Counted from the stretch's first letter, positions 48,270 to 62,427 are shown. The stretch is 64,000 nucleotides of DNA from Sisyra terminalis (GCA_958496175.1 OY292275.1:19964001-20028000), one strand, 5' to 3'. Notes: generated by a model from the sequence alone, not told the origin. Made by a program: numbers and translations.

Positions 48270-50130
48270 CAGGTAACGATGCTTTTCCTCGACAATGTTA
48301 TAAATAAGGTCGTAACGTGATTTGTAAAATAAAAAAAATATTTTTCTGAGTCCAAAAGGACACCCATAATATCGACTCAAAGTTTCAAAAAGAACAATTT
48401 TCCAAAGCATATATAGGATATATGGGATATTTTTTTTCGTTGAAATTGACCCAAATATTATTGACTGAGTCGTCCATAACCGATATGCATAAAAATTAAT
48501 TGCATTTAACGGCAAGAACCTTGGGAATTTTAAACGGGAAGTTAAAGAAATTAAAATGCATGCACAAAATTTGCAATAAAGTTGGTCGTTTTCGAGGGGT
48601 GACTTTCCCTTATAAGGAATAACTATCGTAAGATTATAAAACTATGCCCTAACGTGAGTTCTAATGTGAAAGAATTTTTAGCCTGTGTGCAAAAGGATAC
48701 CCACAATATCGTTTCAAAGTTTCAAAGAGGGCTATTTTCAAGTGCACTAAAAGGATGTAAGGGAAGTTTTTTTTGTTGAAATTGACCTGAATATTAAAGA
48801 CTTGATCATCTTTAATCGTTATGCTTAAAAATAATCTGTATTTAAAGACTAGATCCTTGGGAAATTAAATCGGGAATTTAAGGAGGTGAAAATGCATCCA
48901 CAAAATTGTTTTCTTAAAATTGATCGGTTTCGAGGGGTGACTTTTCCTTAAAAGTACTATTTTTATAAACAGATTATTAAATAATGCCCTTACGTTAGTT
49001 GTAATGTGATTTTTTTTGTTCTGTGTGCAAAAGGACACCCGTAATATCGTTTCAAAGTTTCAAAAAGGAATTTTTTCAAGTGCATAAAAAGGATATAAGC
49101 GATGTTTTTTTTCATTTAAATTGGGCCTAATATTTAAGATTGATTCATCCTATATGGTAATATAAAAGAAAAATTGGCATTCATTAGCTGCGTGGAAAAT
49201 CAAAACTGGAAGTAAGGAATTGAAAATCTATGCCACAAATTTCAACTGAAATTGGGTCATTTAAAGGGGGTGACTTTTCATTATGAGGTGTAGTTTTCGC
49301 CACAGATTATGAATCCAGGCCTTCAAGTGAACTATGATGTGAAATAATTTTCTTCTTGTGGATTACAGGACTATCACAATTTCCTTTCAAAACTTCAACA
49401 TTAAATAAAGGATATTGTTGATAGTTTATTCGATAATAGCTGAATATTATTCGTTGAATCATCCTTGACATTACTAATGTTTGTTAGGGAGTTAAAAATC
49501 TATGTGACAAATTCGTCTGAAATTAAGCCATTTCAAGGGGGTGAGTTTTCATTATGAGACTTATTATTCTTAACAGATTATGAATTAAGGCCTTTAACTA
49601 AAATAAAATTAGAAAAAGATTTAGTCCTGTGGATAACTGGACAATCATAATTCCATTACAAAGTTTCAAAAATGATAATTTTCAACTACAAAATAAGAAT
49701 GTAAGGGATGTTTTTTTTTTTCGATGAAACTTAACAGGATTTTATTGATTGAATCATCCATAATATTGTTAACGATAATTATTTTGTTTTTACGGGATAG
49801 TTTACTGGGAAATGAAAACGGGAAGTTAAGGAGTATAAAATCCATGCGGTAATTTTGTCAGTAATTGGGCCATTTCAAGGGGTTATTTTTCATTAGGAGG
49901 CCTTGTTTTTCTCAACGGTTTATGAAATATGGCATTTATATGAAATGTAATGTGAAAAAAATTTCGTCCTGTAGGCACAATCACAACAGGGCCAACAGGA
50001 CAATTACAATTGCTTCCCAAAATTTAAAAAAGGACAATTTTCAACTGCAAAAAAAGGATATAAGGGTGTTTTTTTTTCGCTAAAATTGAGCAGAGTATTT
50101 TAGAACGAATCATCCTTAATGGTGTTGCAT
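48270..50130 (+). repeat. tandem array of a diverged ~335-bp repeat
   Basis: Six units can be phased by a core AATATCG-TTTCAAAGTTTCAAAAAGGA at about 48367, 48702, 49043, 49376, 49650 and 50003 (spacings 335, 341, 333, 274, 353). Each also has AGGGGGTGACTTTTCATTATGAGG and ACAGATTATGAAT about 230 bases later. Divergence between units is high. The array ends about 300 bases past the 3' end of UTP20. The same family lies inverted at 46.1-46.9 kb. Confidence 0.8.
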
Positions 50131-50326
50131 AGAAACAAATTGCATTTATTGGCTAACAAAATACTAAAAATTCATATCCGAAAACCAGAAAGACTTACGG
50201 GACTTAGATACCACCTCAAACTTTTCAAAAAAAAAATTGTATAGTCTATATCGTCTATATCTATAAATCTAAAGTAGGAACCTTAAAAAAAGGTTGGAGA
50301 AATTTCACGAAAATAATTTTAAGCTT

Positions 50327-50332
50327 TTTATT
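50327..50332 (-). terminator. candidate polyadenylation signal of UTP20
   Basis: AATAAA on the minus strand about 110 bases beyond the UTP20 stop codon. Confidence 0.5.
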
Positions 50333-50438
50333 TTTGTTCTTGAATTATAAAAATGGATTTATAACGAATAAATATAAACTTATTTATAAAGATTTTTTTT
50401 AATCTGTAACATCTCTTATAAAATAAACATTAAACAAT

Positions 50439-53400
50439 TTAAAAATCATCATTGTCTTCTGCGACAATATCTTCTAATTTTCTTTTCTTCGTATACTTTA
50501 CACCTTTCATATTTGCAATTTTTCGTTTTTTCAGTTCTTGTTTTTTTGCTTGCAATTTCATTTTTCGTTTAGCTGCTATTTCTGGATTGGTCACAGCAAT
50601 TTGAGCTCGTTCACGTTTTCGTTCTGCTCGTCGTATATCCAGATTAGATGTAAGTTTAGTTAAAATATTTGTATACTCCTCAAGCCCTACTCGAGTTTTC
50701 AATTCATATGATATTTCCTTAGATAATTGTTTTAACGATTTACATGGTTGGTCTTCTAAATTTGCTTCTCTAACTAATGGACCCATTAAATAATATAAAA
50801 CTTCTTTTAATTGATTTTTATCTAAAATTCGTGCAACGCCACCAATCCATTTGAAAATAGCTTCTCGTAGTAATGAAATACTTGGAGTTTGAGCAATCTC
50901 CAAATTGTTAATTTTCCGCATTTTCTTTATAAGCCATATTAGACTAACATTAGTTTTATTTTTATTATTTAATGGAAGATGTTTTAAAATTTTTGTCAAG
51001 AATAATAAATTTTTAATGACTTGTTCAGCCAGTTCGGCTTTTGTAACTTCGGGTTGTAACTGTGCGGTTAAATCTAATATTAAAGATTTAACGGTAGAAT
51101 TAGGGTCATTTGACGATAAATAGCCAATGGGATCGGTTTTTTCTTCAATTATCAATTGAGCTATATGATCGGGATCCAATTTTGTCATAACAAAACCTAT
51201 GAATTGAACGGAAGCCAAGCGCACCCATTCATGAGGATATGCCAATAAAGATTGAGCGTAAAATGCAAATGTTTCAACATTTTCCGAACAAGTTAAAAAT
51301 TCCGAGCAATTTACACACAATTTTAGTAAAAGTTGTAAAACTTGAAAGAGATGATGATCTTTTTTTCGTTCTTCATTATCATTTTCGGTGATGTTTGCTT
51401 GGCGTCGTACAAACTTTCCCGGCTCCCCAAATGTAAATTGCTCCAAAAGTAAAGGAAGTAGTTCTTTTAAATGCCTTTCAAAATCATTTTTCTCAACTTG
51501 TACAATAATTCCACACATTTGGGCTGCTAAACGTCGATGGGAAATCTGAAATATAACAATATTCATAAATAATTCAAACAAATATACAATTAGAAAGATT
51601 GAACAAACATTTTTATCTTTTAGCCAAACGATAAGAATTTCCATTAATTCATTAATTTGTTTCTTTTTTAGTCGTTGTAGTAGTGTTGTAAGGCATGTCG
51701 CAACTAATTTTCGACATTCTGGTATATCATCGTTTATTAGTCTGGGACCCAAGGTAACAAAGAATGTTTCAAAGTATAAATCTAAAACTTCCTAAAAATA
51801 AAAAAATAATATAAATGAATCAATTCTTAAAATTTTAAAATGATTTGTATCCATTTATTATGAAGTTTAAATTTTATAAATCTTATTTTAAAACAGTTTC
51901 TTTAAGAATAAGTTAGTCATTTGCCATATTTTTTTTAATTGTTATTTACTGTCGCTTTTATAACCACTAAGGCCCATTGGCATTAGCGACTCTAGGGTTA
52001 ATTAAATCCGTTATCGAGAAATATTGGAAACTTGCACGATACGAGGATCGAACCCACTACCTACTAGTTTTGGGGTGGTCACCTAGACCACTCGGCTACC
52101 AGTAGGCTATTTGCCATATTATTAATAGGGTTTGAATGAAGTTTTGGCTTCGGTCAAAAAACTAACTTCGGCCATAACTTCATCATCGATCATAAATCGC
52201 CCAAAAGTTTTAGTGTTATCGAAATCAAAGGGGTTGCATTTTAAAAAAGAAATATATCAAAAATGAAGTCAAAGAACGTAGAAGACAACTACCCTCTTAC
52301 TACATACTCTTTCGCTTTCTCTGTATTCGCCGAGCACACTTTGAGCGCTTTTAGAACTTCACAACAATATAAAAAAAACGCCATAAGATTGCTCAGAAGA
52401 AAATCACAAGTAATGAGAAAAAATTGAAATTAATACTGTAGAGTGTAGATAGTCAACTGTTTGAGCCATATCTATGTAAAATTTTAATTCGATCTGGGGC
52501 TCATTAACGGAGTAAAAAATCGTAAAATTGCGGAATTTTGAACCACTTAACACAGGGTAAATGGAGAAAGCTATGCGTGATTATAATCAACTCGTGACAG
52601 CTCTTTTCGTATCTACAATGCCTAATTACAATCAAAGAGAAATCCCCCTTTTTTCATAATTCCCCGCCACACTTCTAAATAACCTTAAGGCACTGAGATC
52701 CTTTAAAGCGTATTTTATGAATAAAAGGTAAAGTAGGCAACTTTACTTATAAAGGTGACCGAGTGGTCTAGGTAACCGCTCCAAAACTGGTAGGTAGTAG
52801 GTTCAATCCTTGTATCGAGCAAATTTTCAATATTTCTCGATAACGGATTTTATTAACTCTAGAACCGCTAAAGATCTTAGTAGTTTTAAAGAAACGGTAA
52901 ATAACAATAAAAAAAAGGTAGTGTGCATAGTACAAGGCTGCTATCTAGACACGTTAAACTTTAACTTGTCGTTAGCATACAATAGCAAACATATAGTCTC
53001 TAAACCAAATTTTGATTAAAGATTCTCATTCGTTAGTTTTAGTCGTTTTAGTTAAGCAATCTGTATATTTTGTGAATTAGTCATCAAATGCAAATGAATT
53101 TGTACGAAATTATGCAAGTTTTTGTATCATAAGTTTAAGAACGGTAAGAGTGGGATTGTACTATCATTAAATGGTGATAGTACTAAAGAACCCAATTTCC
53201 TTTGTTTACTATTTTAATTGAAAATCAAGGGAGATTTTGATCCCACGATGATCAATCGGCTGAAGTATTTTTATTTTTGCCATGTGAGTAATGTGAAGTC
53301 TTTAGATCAATGCGTTTATGAAATATTGTTATCATTAACTTACTTGAGGAAATGATTGTATGAGCCCTAATACCATTTTTAAAGCCGATTCTCTCCCAAA

Positions 53401-56400
53401 TTGTAATTCGTAGTTTAATTGAGCTAAATAAAAAGCCACATGCTTCTTAAGTGCTTTTTTCAACGGGTAATCCATGAGAAATTTATGAAAAATTTGTCGA
53501 GATTGAATACGAGTATTGGCCGATTCTGATGTAATACTCGTTTGTGCAACTTTTTCCATTACATTATGTAGTTCTGGCACAATAAATTTACGAGAAATTA
53601 TTGCCTTTAGTAAACTGAAAGCAGTTGCTTGGCGATCAGAATCATGAAGATCTTGTTCTGCGTATAATAAAATTGTTTTGAGTTGTTCTTCTTCAAGTAT
53701 GAAATATTTTACGTCTTTAATTAAAGTAGACATTGCCTGAAAAAAATATTAAATATAACATAAAACAAGATACAATATTCAACTACATTTGGTTTTCATT
53801 AAGATTGGGTTATTTAAAAAAAAAAAAACAGTAGTCATGGGACATCCAGTTAAAATGAAGTCCTTTCTTCATAAAACTAAACTGTAACATATATTCCTTC
53901 CAGAATTAAAAAAAAAAGACTATTAATATGGAGTAAAATATATAACGCTGAATGTCTGGAGGGTAACGTGCGATAAGGGACTTTGATTTAATTGGACGAC
54001 AAAAATTAGTCATAAAGGCACATTAGTTTAAAAATTACCTTAAATGCAGCCATCACTAGATCAAAATTATCACCTTTACTTAAACCTCCTGCCGCATATT
54101 TATGCAAAATTAGAAAAATTGCATTTGTTATACTCTTAATATTGGTTTTCATAGAAGGGAGATCTATTTTGAAAATCCAGCACAAACAATGTAAAGTTAG
54201 TGTACAAAGCTAAAATAAATAAAAAAAAATAATTACATTTAAACAAAAAGTATGAGAGAAAAGTTACCTTGACATGCTTCGAATTCAAACAGTCCGATAA
54301 AATCGGTACGAATGGATCTAAATAAGCTCTACAGTCACTATTTTTTAGCTTTTCACGTTTTAAAATAAAATAACACAAACGTAATCCGAATTCAACTAAA
54401 ATATGAGCATTTGTTGTACTCAACTGCTTGACCCCACTTCGAACTTCACCAAACCGATTTTTCGGTTCTCCAGGAATAATAAAACAGTCTTGATTTAGAG
54501 CTTTTTCTTTATTCGTAAGCTTTTTTGGTTTAACGTCATCAATTTTGAAATCTGCAATGCTGGCTGATGCAGTTCCATAAGCGAAAATAACTAACGATTC
54601 TGACGAAATAAATTCATTGTCTACTAAACCAAGTACGATGCGACGTAAACATTCTTCCGCTTTTCTCACTTTTTTATACTCCAAGGAAGAATTAACAATT
54701 TCTTTGATTGGAAACAATAAATCCATAAAACATTTCTCGGTAATAAACTGAGCTAATATTTGGAATGTATCATAGCTTTTTGTAGACTTAGCTTCAGAAG
54801 TTTTGCTCACAATATGTGCCACTTCTTTTTCATCTGCCAAAACTCCGAAAATATCTGTCTGGCACAATTGTAAAATCGTGCTTAAGCATTTATCTAGATC
54901 GCCAGCTTCAAATTGATCCTTTAATGAAACCAACACAGCATGAATTGTAAAAACTAGTACATGAACTTGAAATCCTCGAGACATTAACGGAGTGATTTCA
55001 TCTAAAAGAATTGGTAAATGTTTTGGACCAACTGTGGTCATTATTTTTTGTAAAATTTCACGACAGGCACGACGCACACTATCCAAAGGAGATTTTAAAA
55101 ATGTGCAGAGTTTCATGAATATTCCAGGAAGATTTCGATTTAGCATCCCTTCAGGAAGTTTTTGCAATAATTTTACAACTGCCAATGCAATGGGAACCCG
55201 CAATAAATCATCCTCTTCTCGTTCTGCCCCGGTTCGTTTCCGATTCACTTTATGTGAGCTTTCATGTGCCGTCAATTGACTTATGGTTTTGTGCAACTGA
55301 GGCAAAAGTCCTGATGTTATACTAGAAATCAATCTTTTAGCGGCTGATGGGGCTAATATAGTTTCTTTTTCAATTGCAATTACATCAACATTAGTTTTTT
55401 CTTCCGGTAAATTTATATCATCTTTATACTCTTCATCTTCTACATCACTTTCTAAATCTAAATCATCCTCATTATCTTCATTCTTATTTTCATTTTCTTT
55501 TTTACTATTTTCAATGTTTAATGATTCTTTTTCTATAGTTGCTTTTGATAAATTAAAATGAAATGCATCCAAAATTGAGATAATCAATCGCACTAGCTGC
55601 TTTTGAAACTCAATATTTCTTCGTAATTTTCCAAGATAGAATCGAAGAACCAATTCATATTGATGCCATGGTAAGAAACGGCAAATAATTCCAACTGCTT
55701 CAATTGCTCCATCAATAATATTGTTTTTATTCGCATATTTCTCGTCATTTAAATAATGTGTAACTAATGGCAGAACGAATTGGGTCAGCGTTCGTGGATG
55801 AGGAGCTTTGATTAATTTCTTTCCAATTTGATTAAATCTGAACAATGCTCTAGCATGTCGAAGTAACTGTAAATGCACTAAATTTTCAAAGAAATCAACT
55901 TGTGAATCCTCTTTGCTAGTTAAGCATTCCAAATCGCGTAAAACAAGATGAGATTCGGGACATTCGCGAGCTAAATGGCCCAGAAGAGAAATTGATTCAT
56001 TTCTGAATGTTTCGTTATTTTTTTCTTTAAACCCATTACGAATTAATTGTAACAACGTTCCGTTGATTATAAGTTCTTTTGCTTGCGAATTTGTTTCATA
56101 TTTTTTGATTAAATAAACTGTTAACATTCTTAAACAATGTGTTATCGAATCCAATAGAGTTACATCATTACGTAATAAATAAAAGCAATTATGAATCACT
56201 ATTATACCTAACTCCATTTCCATTGTGTTATCATCAATTTTTTTATAGATTTCTTTAAAAGCCTCAAGTCTTTTCGCACTATCTGCTTTATCTAGCCATT
56301 TGACATCCCATGCATTCATCATATTAATAATCTTTGCGGTAGTCCGTAATTTTTCGTTTTTATTAGAAATTGTCTCAATCAATTGACAAAGTAATTTTCG

Positions 56401-59400
56401 GGGTTGTTGGCTATTAACACTACTAAATAATGGAGCTACTTTATGCAAATATTGCTCAGAATCATCGATATTTTGAATCAAATTACATAACGTTGTAACA
56501 AAATGAACAATTTGCTCTTCATCAGTCATATTTAAAGATGATTTTTTCATTAAAACAGGAAAGAGAAGATTTATCAAATTTTTGTTTGTTTTTTGATCGA
56601 AAATCATTTCAGATATTCTGGACAAAATACATAGTTCTTGTTTGTTGAGATGTTTGTTCTTTATTGCAATTTTTTGTTGTAATTTTTCCAAAATTGATGA
56701 CACATGAGGCAATAAGATGGTACTTCCATAGTTTAATTTTTGTTTCAAATCATTTATGTTTTCTGAATCAAATTTAAACGTATTTTTGACCAAAATTGCT
56801 TTAACACTCTTATCTTCTTCGTCTAACTGTAAAGTTACTAAATGTTCAATAATTTGCATTATTACGTTTTTTACTGATATGTGCGATTTTGGGTGCATTA
56901 ATAGTTTTATTATATGTGGAAGAATATGATCTTCATTATTATTAGCAGTTTTTACAAATAGTGTAAAAAATCGAGGATTTTGGCTCCAAATTAAACATAA
57001 TTTCAATAAAGCAATCGGACTATGTATTCCCTCTATAGCCAATTTATTCAAATATGGCCAAATGAAAATATCGAAAACTGCTTCGATTTCTAGTTCATTC
57101 CAGTCGTACATTTCATAATGTTCAAAAAATTTTATCAATGCTTCAGTGCAAGATTTACGAGCCAAACGTAACTGAGATAAATATCCAGGATGAATTGAAC
57201 TGCTTTGAGCAAAACTTGCTTTTAAAATTGATCCTACGCAAAGTAACATTTTCAATAAATACGGCAATAATTTGTTAGTGTCAACTGTTCCAAATTTGTC
57301 TAGAATCACTGCTAAAAGATTTATAGTACTTTGAAGCTTTTTTGGAGGAATCATTTTTTCTAAATCAATAGTATTTTCGATGTTAGTGATCATTTCATTA
57401 AAATTTTCTGCTTTCATGTAAGGCAAAAAGATTTTAAATGCCATATTTATGAAAATAAGAATTTCGTTTTCTTGGCATCCTGATAGAAATTGAATGACTA
57501 ACGAACGTTTAAGTTGACCCCCTGCTTTTCCTCCAGTACGCAGTCCTGTTTTTGTTACCATTTTACTATATGCTATTCTGTAAAAATTAAAAATAAAGAA
57601 CTTTATAAATTAAGAATGTTTTTTTTTTCAAAATGTTATCATTATTATTAGATTTGAAGTGATTTAATATACTTTGAAATCGTTCGTTTATAGGTGTTTC
57701 TACTGTTCTATTTTTATCACAATACCACCGCTTAAAATTTATGGCGTTATTTAGCACTTAACAGATTTTAGGTACATTTCGAAATACACTAAATAAATTT
57801 TTAATAAGCTTACCGTAAAACTATAGGAATGAAATCTTGTCGGTGTTCTGCTAAAATAACTTCACTTTCTTGGTCAATTCTAAACAAGGCCAATTCATTT
57901 TTGAAACGCTTCTCATCAATCAATGCATACAAATGGTCTTTATAAGGAACTAAATATTTATGTTTGTAAGTCATAATGCAATCAAGAGCACTTTTTTGTA
58001 TCTCTGAATTTGTATTCATCAATAAATCCAAATAAAGCTGATAAAGTTCTGGTTCACGGTGAATAGTTCGTGGGTTTTGCATTTTAGAAAAAACATTTAA
58101 ATGAGCCAATAAGCACCTAAAAATTAAAAAGTAAAAAACTAAATTGTTAGAACAATAATTGATAGTACTTACTTAATAAGAAATTTCCCTGATTTTTTCG
58201 GCATCACCGTTTCAATTTCAGCAATTTCTTTATCCTCATCTTCCAATTCTTGTTCTTCACTTTTAGTTAAGTTTTGATCGGAAACGTCGGAAATTTCCTT
58301 TTCATTTTTTTTAATATTCCATGTTTTTGCGGTGTCCGAATTGAAATTTAAATACTCAGATCTAAAAATAAAATTACAAATTTTAAAATATTTGGAGAAT
58401 ATAAAATAATAAGTAAAGAACGTGCAAATATTTTACTAATTGTTGTCGCCATAATAAGCAACTCATTTAAACAATCAAGATCCCATTTTTATTTTTGTTT
58501 ATTATATTTGTATGCATTCAAGTTGAGTAAGTAAAAACATAGTATGTGTTTTAGAAAAAGATGCAACATCGAAGATGTATAATACCAATTATTACAGCAG
58601 AGGGTAGACTATGTAAAACAGGAACAATTTAATATTTTGGTCGCTATCTATCAGAAGGACTAGAATTCGAAGTGAATCACAGGATAACAGGTGAGATAAA
58701 AAGAAAAACTAGAAAAAAGTTCTGGAGATGCTTTTTGTTCGGAGAATTAAGAATATGGTCGAAGAGAAAATTGTAAGAATATGACATAATTATCAGTTTG
58801 TTCTGTTGTTGTCACTCATAAAAAATATCTTAAATATTGATTTAATAGAATACTTACTCAACAAAATTTAATAACAAGGGAGACACATCTCGATTTTTGG
58901 ATTGAATAATTTCAGTAAATTCTGCCATTGCTTTCCATAAAAGAATACGATGGTTATCGTAATCAGGCTTGTCGACTATCTCAAACACTGTTGAATATGA
59001 ATTCAACAAAAAATCACATTTAATATTTTCGCAGCTATAATTTTTAACTATAAACTGTTGATCTTTCTTTCTTGCTAAATTGATCGAATTATGCAAATTG
59101 TCCAAGAAAATGGTCCAAAACTCATCAACATTCATTTCAAGAGCTTGCGAACCAATTATTTTTATAATTGGGTCCCAAAGTAGTTGAAAATTAATATACA
59201 AGGATCCAAGAAGATATCGTAATGGACAATCTTTATATCGGGTATCTTTGTATAAACTGCATTGAGGTTTATCAAAATTTAAATGAGATAAATGCAATAA
59301 TTGATCTCGATAGGTTTGAACATTAGGTTTAACTGATTCTACATTGTAACAAATTGTGAACAATTGCCACATATTTCCGTCTTCCGTCTTTAGTTGGTTC

Positions 59401-60705
59401 AATTCAGAAAATTTATCAAATAAAGAAAGTATGTGTGTTGTCAACAGTCGTATCTGAAATTAACAAATATTTTTAATGCAAAATATATGCAAATCACAAC
59501 TATATATGTAACAATACCTCATGAAATTCTGAAGATAAATTTTTATACAAAATTTCATAATGTTGTTTTAGAAGATTTTCCTTAATCATACAATTGCTAC
59601 ACGACGATAAAAGTAAATCTAACGCACGTAAAGCACATATTTTTTGAAAATCGTTCAAAAATGGTTTCAAGCATTCGAAAACTGAATTTAAATTTTCATC
59701 AGAAATTTGCTGTTCTTGTAAATGAGCTAGCGTTTCTATACAAATGTAAAGTGCGTAAATCCATTCGTTGTTTTCCTCAAAGTTTTGAATATTTTCACAA
59801 ATTTGTTTTATTAATACATTAACTAATTGTGCTGCTTCGGTTTTATTTAAGTTTTTAATATGAGGTAAACAAATCAATGCACACAGGCTGTTATCAAGAT
59901 TTCCATTTAAATTTTCAACTCGAAGAATTTCACTAAACTTTTTGTTGATATCAAATTCTTGTGAAATTTGTTTCGATATAGGAAAATCAAGCGGATAAAC
60001 CGTCCAGCTTACTAGTTCATCCCCTTTTAGAGACAATGGAGATTTTTTAAAAACTATTTTACCCAACAAATGTAAAAGATCTGCATTTAATTTTTCAACA
60101 ATGCAATACTCCAAAAACCATGGAAGAACCAAAAATTCAAAAGATGACGATTCAATAACATTTTCAATAAATGTTAAACGAATTTTAATATGTTTTATAG
60201 CTAAAATCTTCAACGTAAGTCGACTAGCTATTTCTTGACTCAAAATTATATTTCCACTTAATAATAATACCGCGGAAATTTGTGATAAAATTTCCATAGC
60301 TTGCTCAGAAATATCTGAGTCTATTAAGCGTATCATTAAATTGATGATCGATTCAGGATCTTCCACAAATTTTCCATTTTTCAATTCTATAGCTTGACCT
60401 AGTAACTTCAGCAAAAACTGAATATCAATAATTGATTTTTCACATTTGTTTTTATCCCATTGTTGGTGAAAATTATCAATAGCTTCAATAATTGATGACC
60501 AGAATACAGCTGCTTTCTTTGCGCTAATATTTTCATGAATGTTGTAGATAATTTGTTCTAACAATTCGAAAGTTACTTTTTGGTCATAATTACTATTGGA
60601 TAGTGAATTGAAATAAAAAGGTAATAGTTCATCAGCACAACTATGAAACTGCCCAGAAACACCGCGTACGATTTCGAATAAAAGCCGTGCACACCCTGCA
60701 AGTGT
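50439..60705 (-). CDS. UTP20: UTP20, small-subunit processome component (5' exons missing)
   Basis: Huge HEAT-repeat scaffold of the nucleolar SSU processome, needed for 18S rRNA processing. Nine visible exons: 60705-59518, 59453-58858, 58361-58173, 58116-57814, 57577-54268, 54209-54039, 53736-53344, 51791-51609, 51545-50439; frames join perfectly to 2,479 codons plus stop. Diagnostic stretches: GCARLLFEIVRGVSGQFHSC near the visible start, FIPIVLRIAYSKMVTKTG at the exon 4/5 join, SRQATAF-like DRQATAFSLLKAIISRKF in exon 7, VTNPEIAAKRKMK and a Lys/Arg-rich nucleolar tail at the C-terminus. An acidic stretch (DNEDDLDLESDVEDEEYKDD) lies in exon 5. Animal orthologues are about 2,700-2,800 residues, so roughly 200-230 N-terminal residues are absent. 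The first visible exon is entered through a phase 0 acceptor (TTTCAG), so upstream exons must exist; none was found before 62.4 kb. Confidence 0.95.
51931..52108 (-). repeat. tRNA-derived SINE, copy 3, with target duplication
   Basis: Minus-strand head GGTAGCCGAGTGGTCTAGG (A box) and GGTTCGATCC (B box), body with CCCTAGAGTCGC, tail GACAGTAAATAACAATTAAA. It is flanked by a perfect 12-bp duplication ATTTGCCATATT (51919-51930 and 52109-52120), which fixes the borders and shows it moved by target-primed retroposition. Confidence 0.9.
52754..52918 (+). repeat. tRNA-derived SINE, copy 4
   Basis: Plus-strand head GGTGACCGAGTGGTCTAGG, B box GGTTCAATCC, body ATCGAGCAAATTTTCAATAT and CTCTAGAACCGC, tail GGTAAATAACAATAAAAAAAA. 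It is in the same family as, and opposed to, copy 3 across about 645 bases. Confidence 0.85.
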
Positions 60706-62411
60706 CTGAAACAACCAAAAAAATACACATTAATGTGAGAAAAATTGAAACTTTATAAAAATAATGTGTTAATTTAAACTATTTTTTAAACTATTAACCG
60801 ATTGGAATTGCCAAACTTATAACAGGAGTCCCACATTTCCTTTAGGTTTGTTATTTAAAAATTATCAATCATGGTCTAAGTTCTTAAAACTAAAATTAAT
60901 AGCCTGATTCTGCACAAAAATATTTGCTTGCAATACCATAAACTTAGTTCTTGTGGAATCTTGTAATAGTGCCTTATGTTTAAAGTTTAAGAAACTTCGA
61001 TTTAGAAGATACTATTTCTAATATTTTTTTAAATTTATGGATCAGTTAATTATGAATTGGGCCTCAAATTCAACATATTGATGGCTGAGTTTCACACATT
61101 ATGTTAATCATAATCATATTTCTCGAAGCATGTTACGCAAAAAAATAACTGTATTTTTTCTGCAATATGATCGCTACTAATAAGACATCAGAAACACCAA
61201 TACATTTAACGAGCATTACTTATATTGTATGGTCAAAAACTGTATTTTTTGGCCGATAACAAAATAAAAATTGGGCAAGACAAAATTTTTTTTATTTAAT
61301 AGAAGAAAAAGTGTAATGAATAAAATTAAGATTTTATTCAGAAAACCTTCCCTAAACTAAAACATTGATGTTAATGAGATGAGACGTTGCCAAATTAAAC
61401 CGAACTGAATACCTGTGAATGATACCTGTACCGATGTTTGCATTTTTTACACTTTAAAATAGATTATGATTTATATAAGCATTAGAAATACAAAAAGAAA
61501 AACGATAAAACCAAGAACAAGTGTTCCAAATAGCAGTACCTTGGAGATAAACGACTAAGTTCAACTTATTTGAAATTTGGTTTTAAATGTTTCTAATTAT
61601 AACTTTTTTGCTAGTTTTACAGGAATTCATTACACTTTATCCTAATCTTAATAATTACAGAGATATAAACTATTAGAATAATACGATCCCTAATCATATT
61701 GGGGTAAAAAAACTTCTATTTGCTCTCCTATAAAGAAATAATGGTTCTTTGTGTCGTATATCTCCGTAGTGCTGATATGTACTTCAAATTTTTTAGGGGT
61801 GGTTATACGTTATAAATTAATGTAATGTTAACTTTGAAGCAATTTTTGGAAAAAAAAATGTAAAAAAAATATGTTAAAAACATCGGCCTATGATAATAAG
61901 AATCAATTACGACTCTGAATATAATCATACTTTGATTATTAAAAATATTCAATAAATAATGTAAATATTATGTAAGTCCTCATGAAATTTTGGTCTTTCT
62001 ATGAAGATACAAAATTATTTTATAAATCTTTTCCCAGAAGCGTTTATATTCTTTGGAAGAAACCTGAGATATATTAAATTTATATGCAGTATTTGTAATG
62101 TATGAAAACTTATATGAATGGAATGTAAGAAAAGTTTTATTCTATCTCTCTCACTCTCAATTTAATACGTGAATAGAATATGAGAGACATGGAGAAAAAC
62201 TTTTCTTAGTGATTTACCGGATATTTAATTTCTCTATCGGTTTCCATAGTGACCGATTATTTACTTTTAAATGTCAGTAATGTGACATATTGATTTGACA
62301 ACTATTATTTTTAAGGGGCTTTCCCCATATTTAATAATTTTATATATTCTAAAAGTGGGTGCTATATTATTTTTTTTAAAATTATTAATTTATCGCTTCA
62401 TAATTTTCTAG
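60706..62411. other. gap between UTP20 and DRC4
   Basis: No N-terminal UTP20 exon was found on the minus strand and no other gene. GACGTTGCCAAATTAAACC near 61385 recalls the MITE family end. The last 250 bases are the DRC4 promoter region, which has no clear TATA box, as usual for axonemal genes. Confidence 0.5.
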
Positions 62412-62427
62412 TATCTGCTTAACCATC

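Larger units (their letters stand above)
51792..53343 (-). other. long UTP20 intron carrying two opposed SINEs
   Basis: At 1.55 kb this is much longer than the other UTP20 introns (46 to about 500 bases). It holds SINE copies 3 and 4 in opposite orientation. Confidence 0.8.

Noticed and set aside
48270..50130. CRISPR-like array
   Set aside because: Unit length ~335 bp, strong divergence and the eukaryotic context rule this out.
54992..55279. 95-codon plus-strand frame within UTP20
   Set aside because: Antisense shadow of the large UTP20 exon; no independent support.
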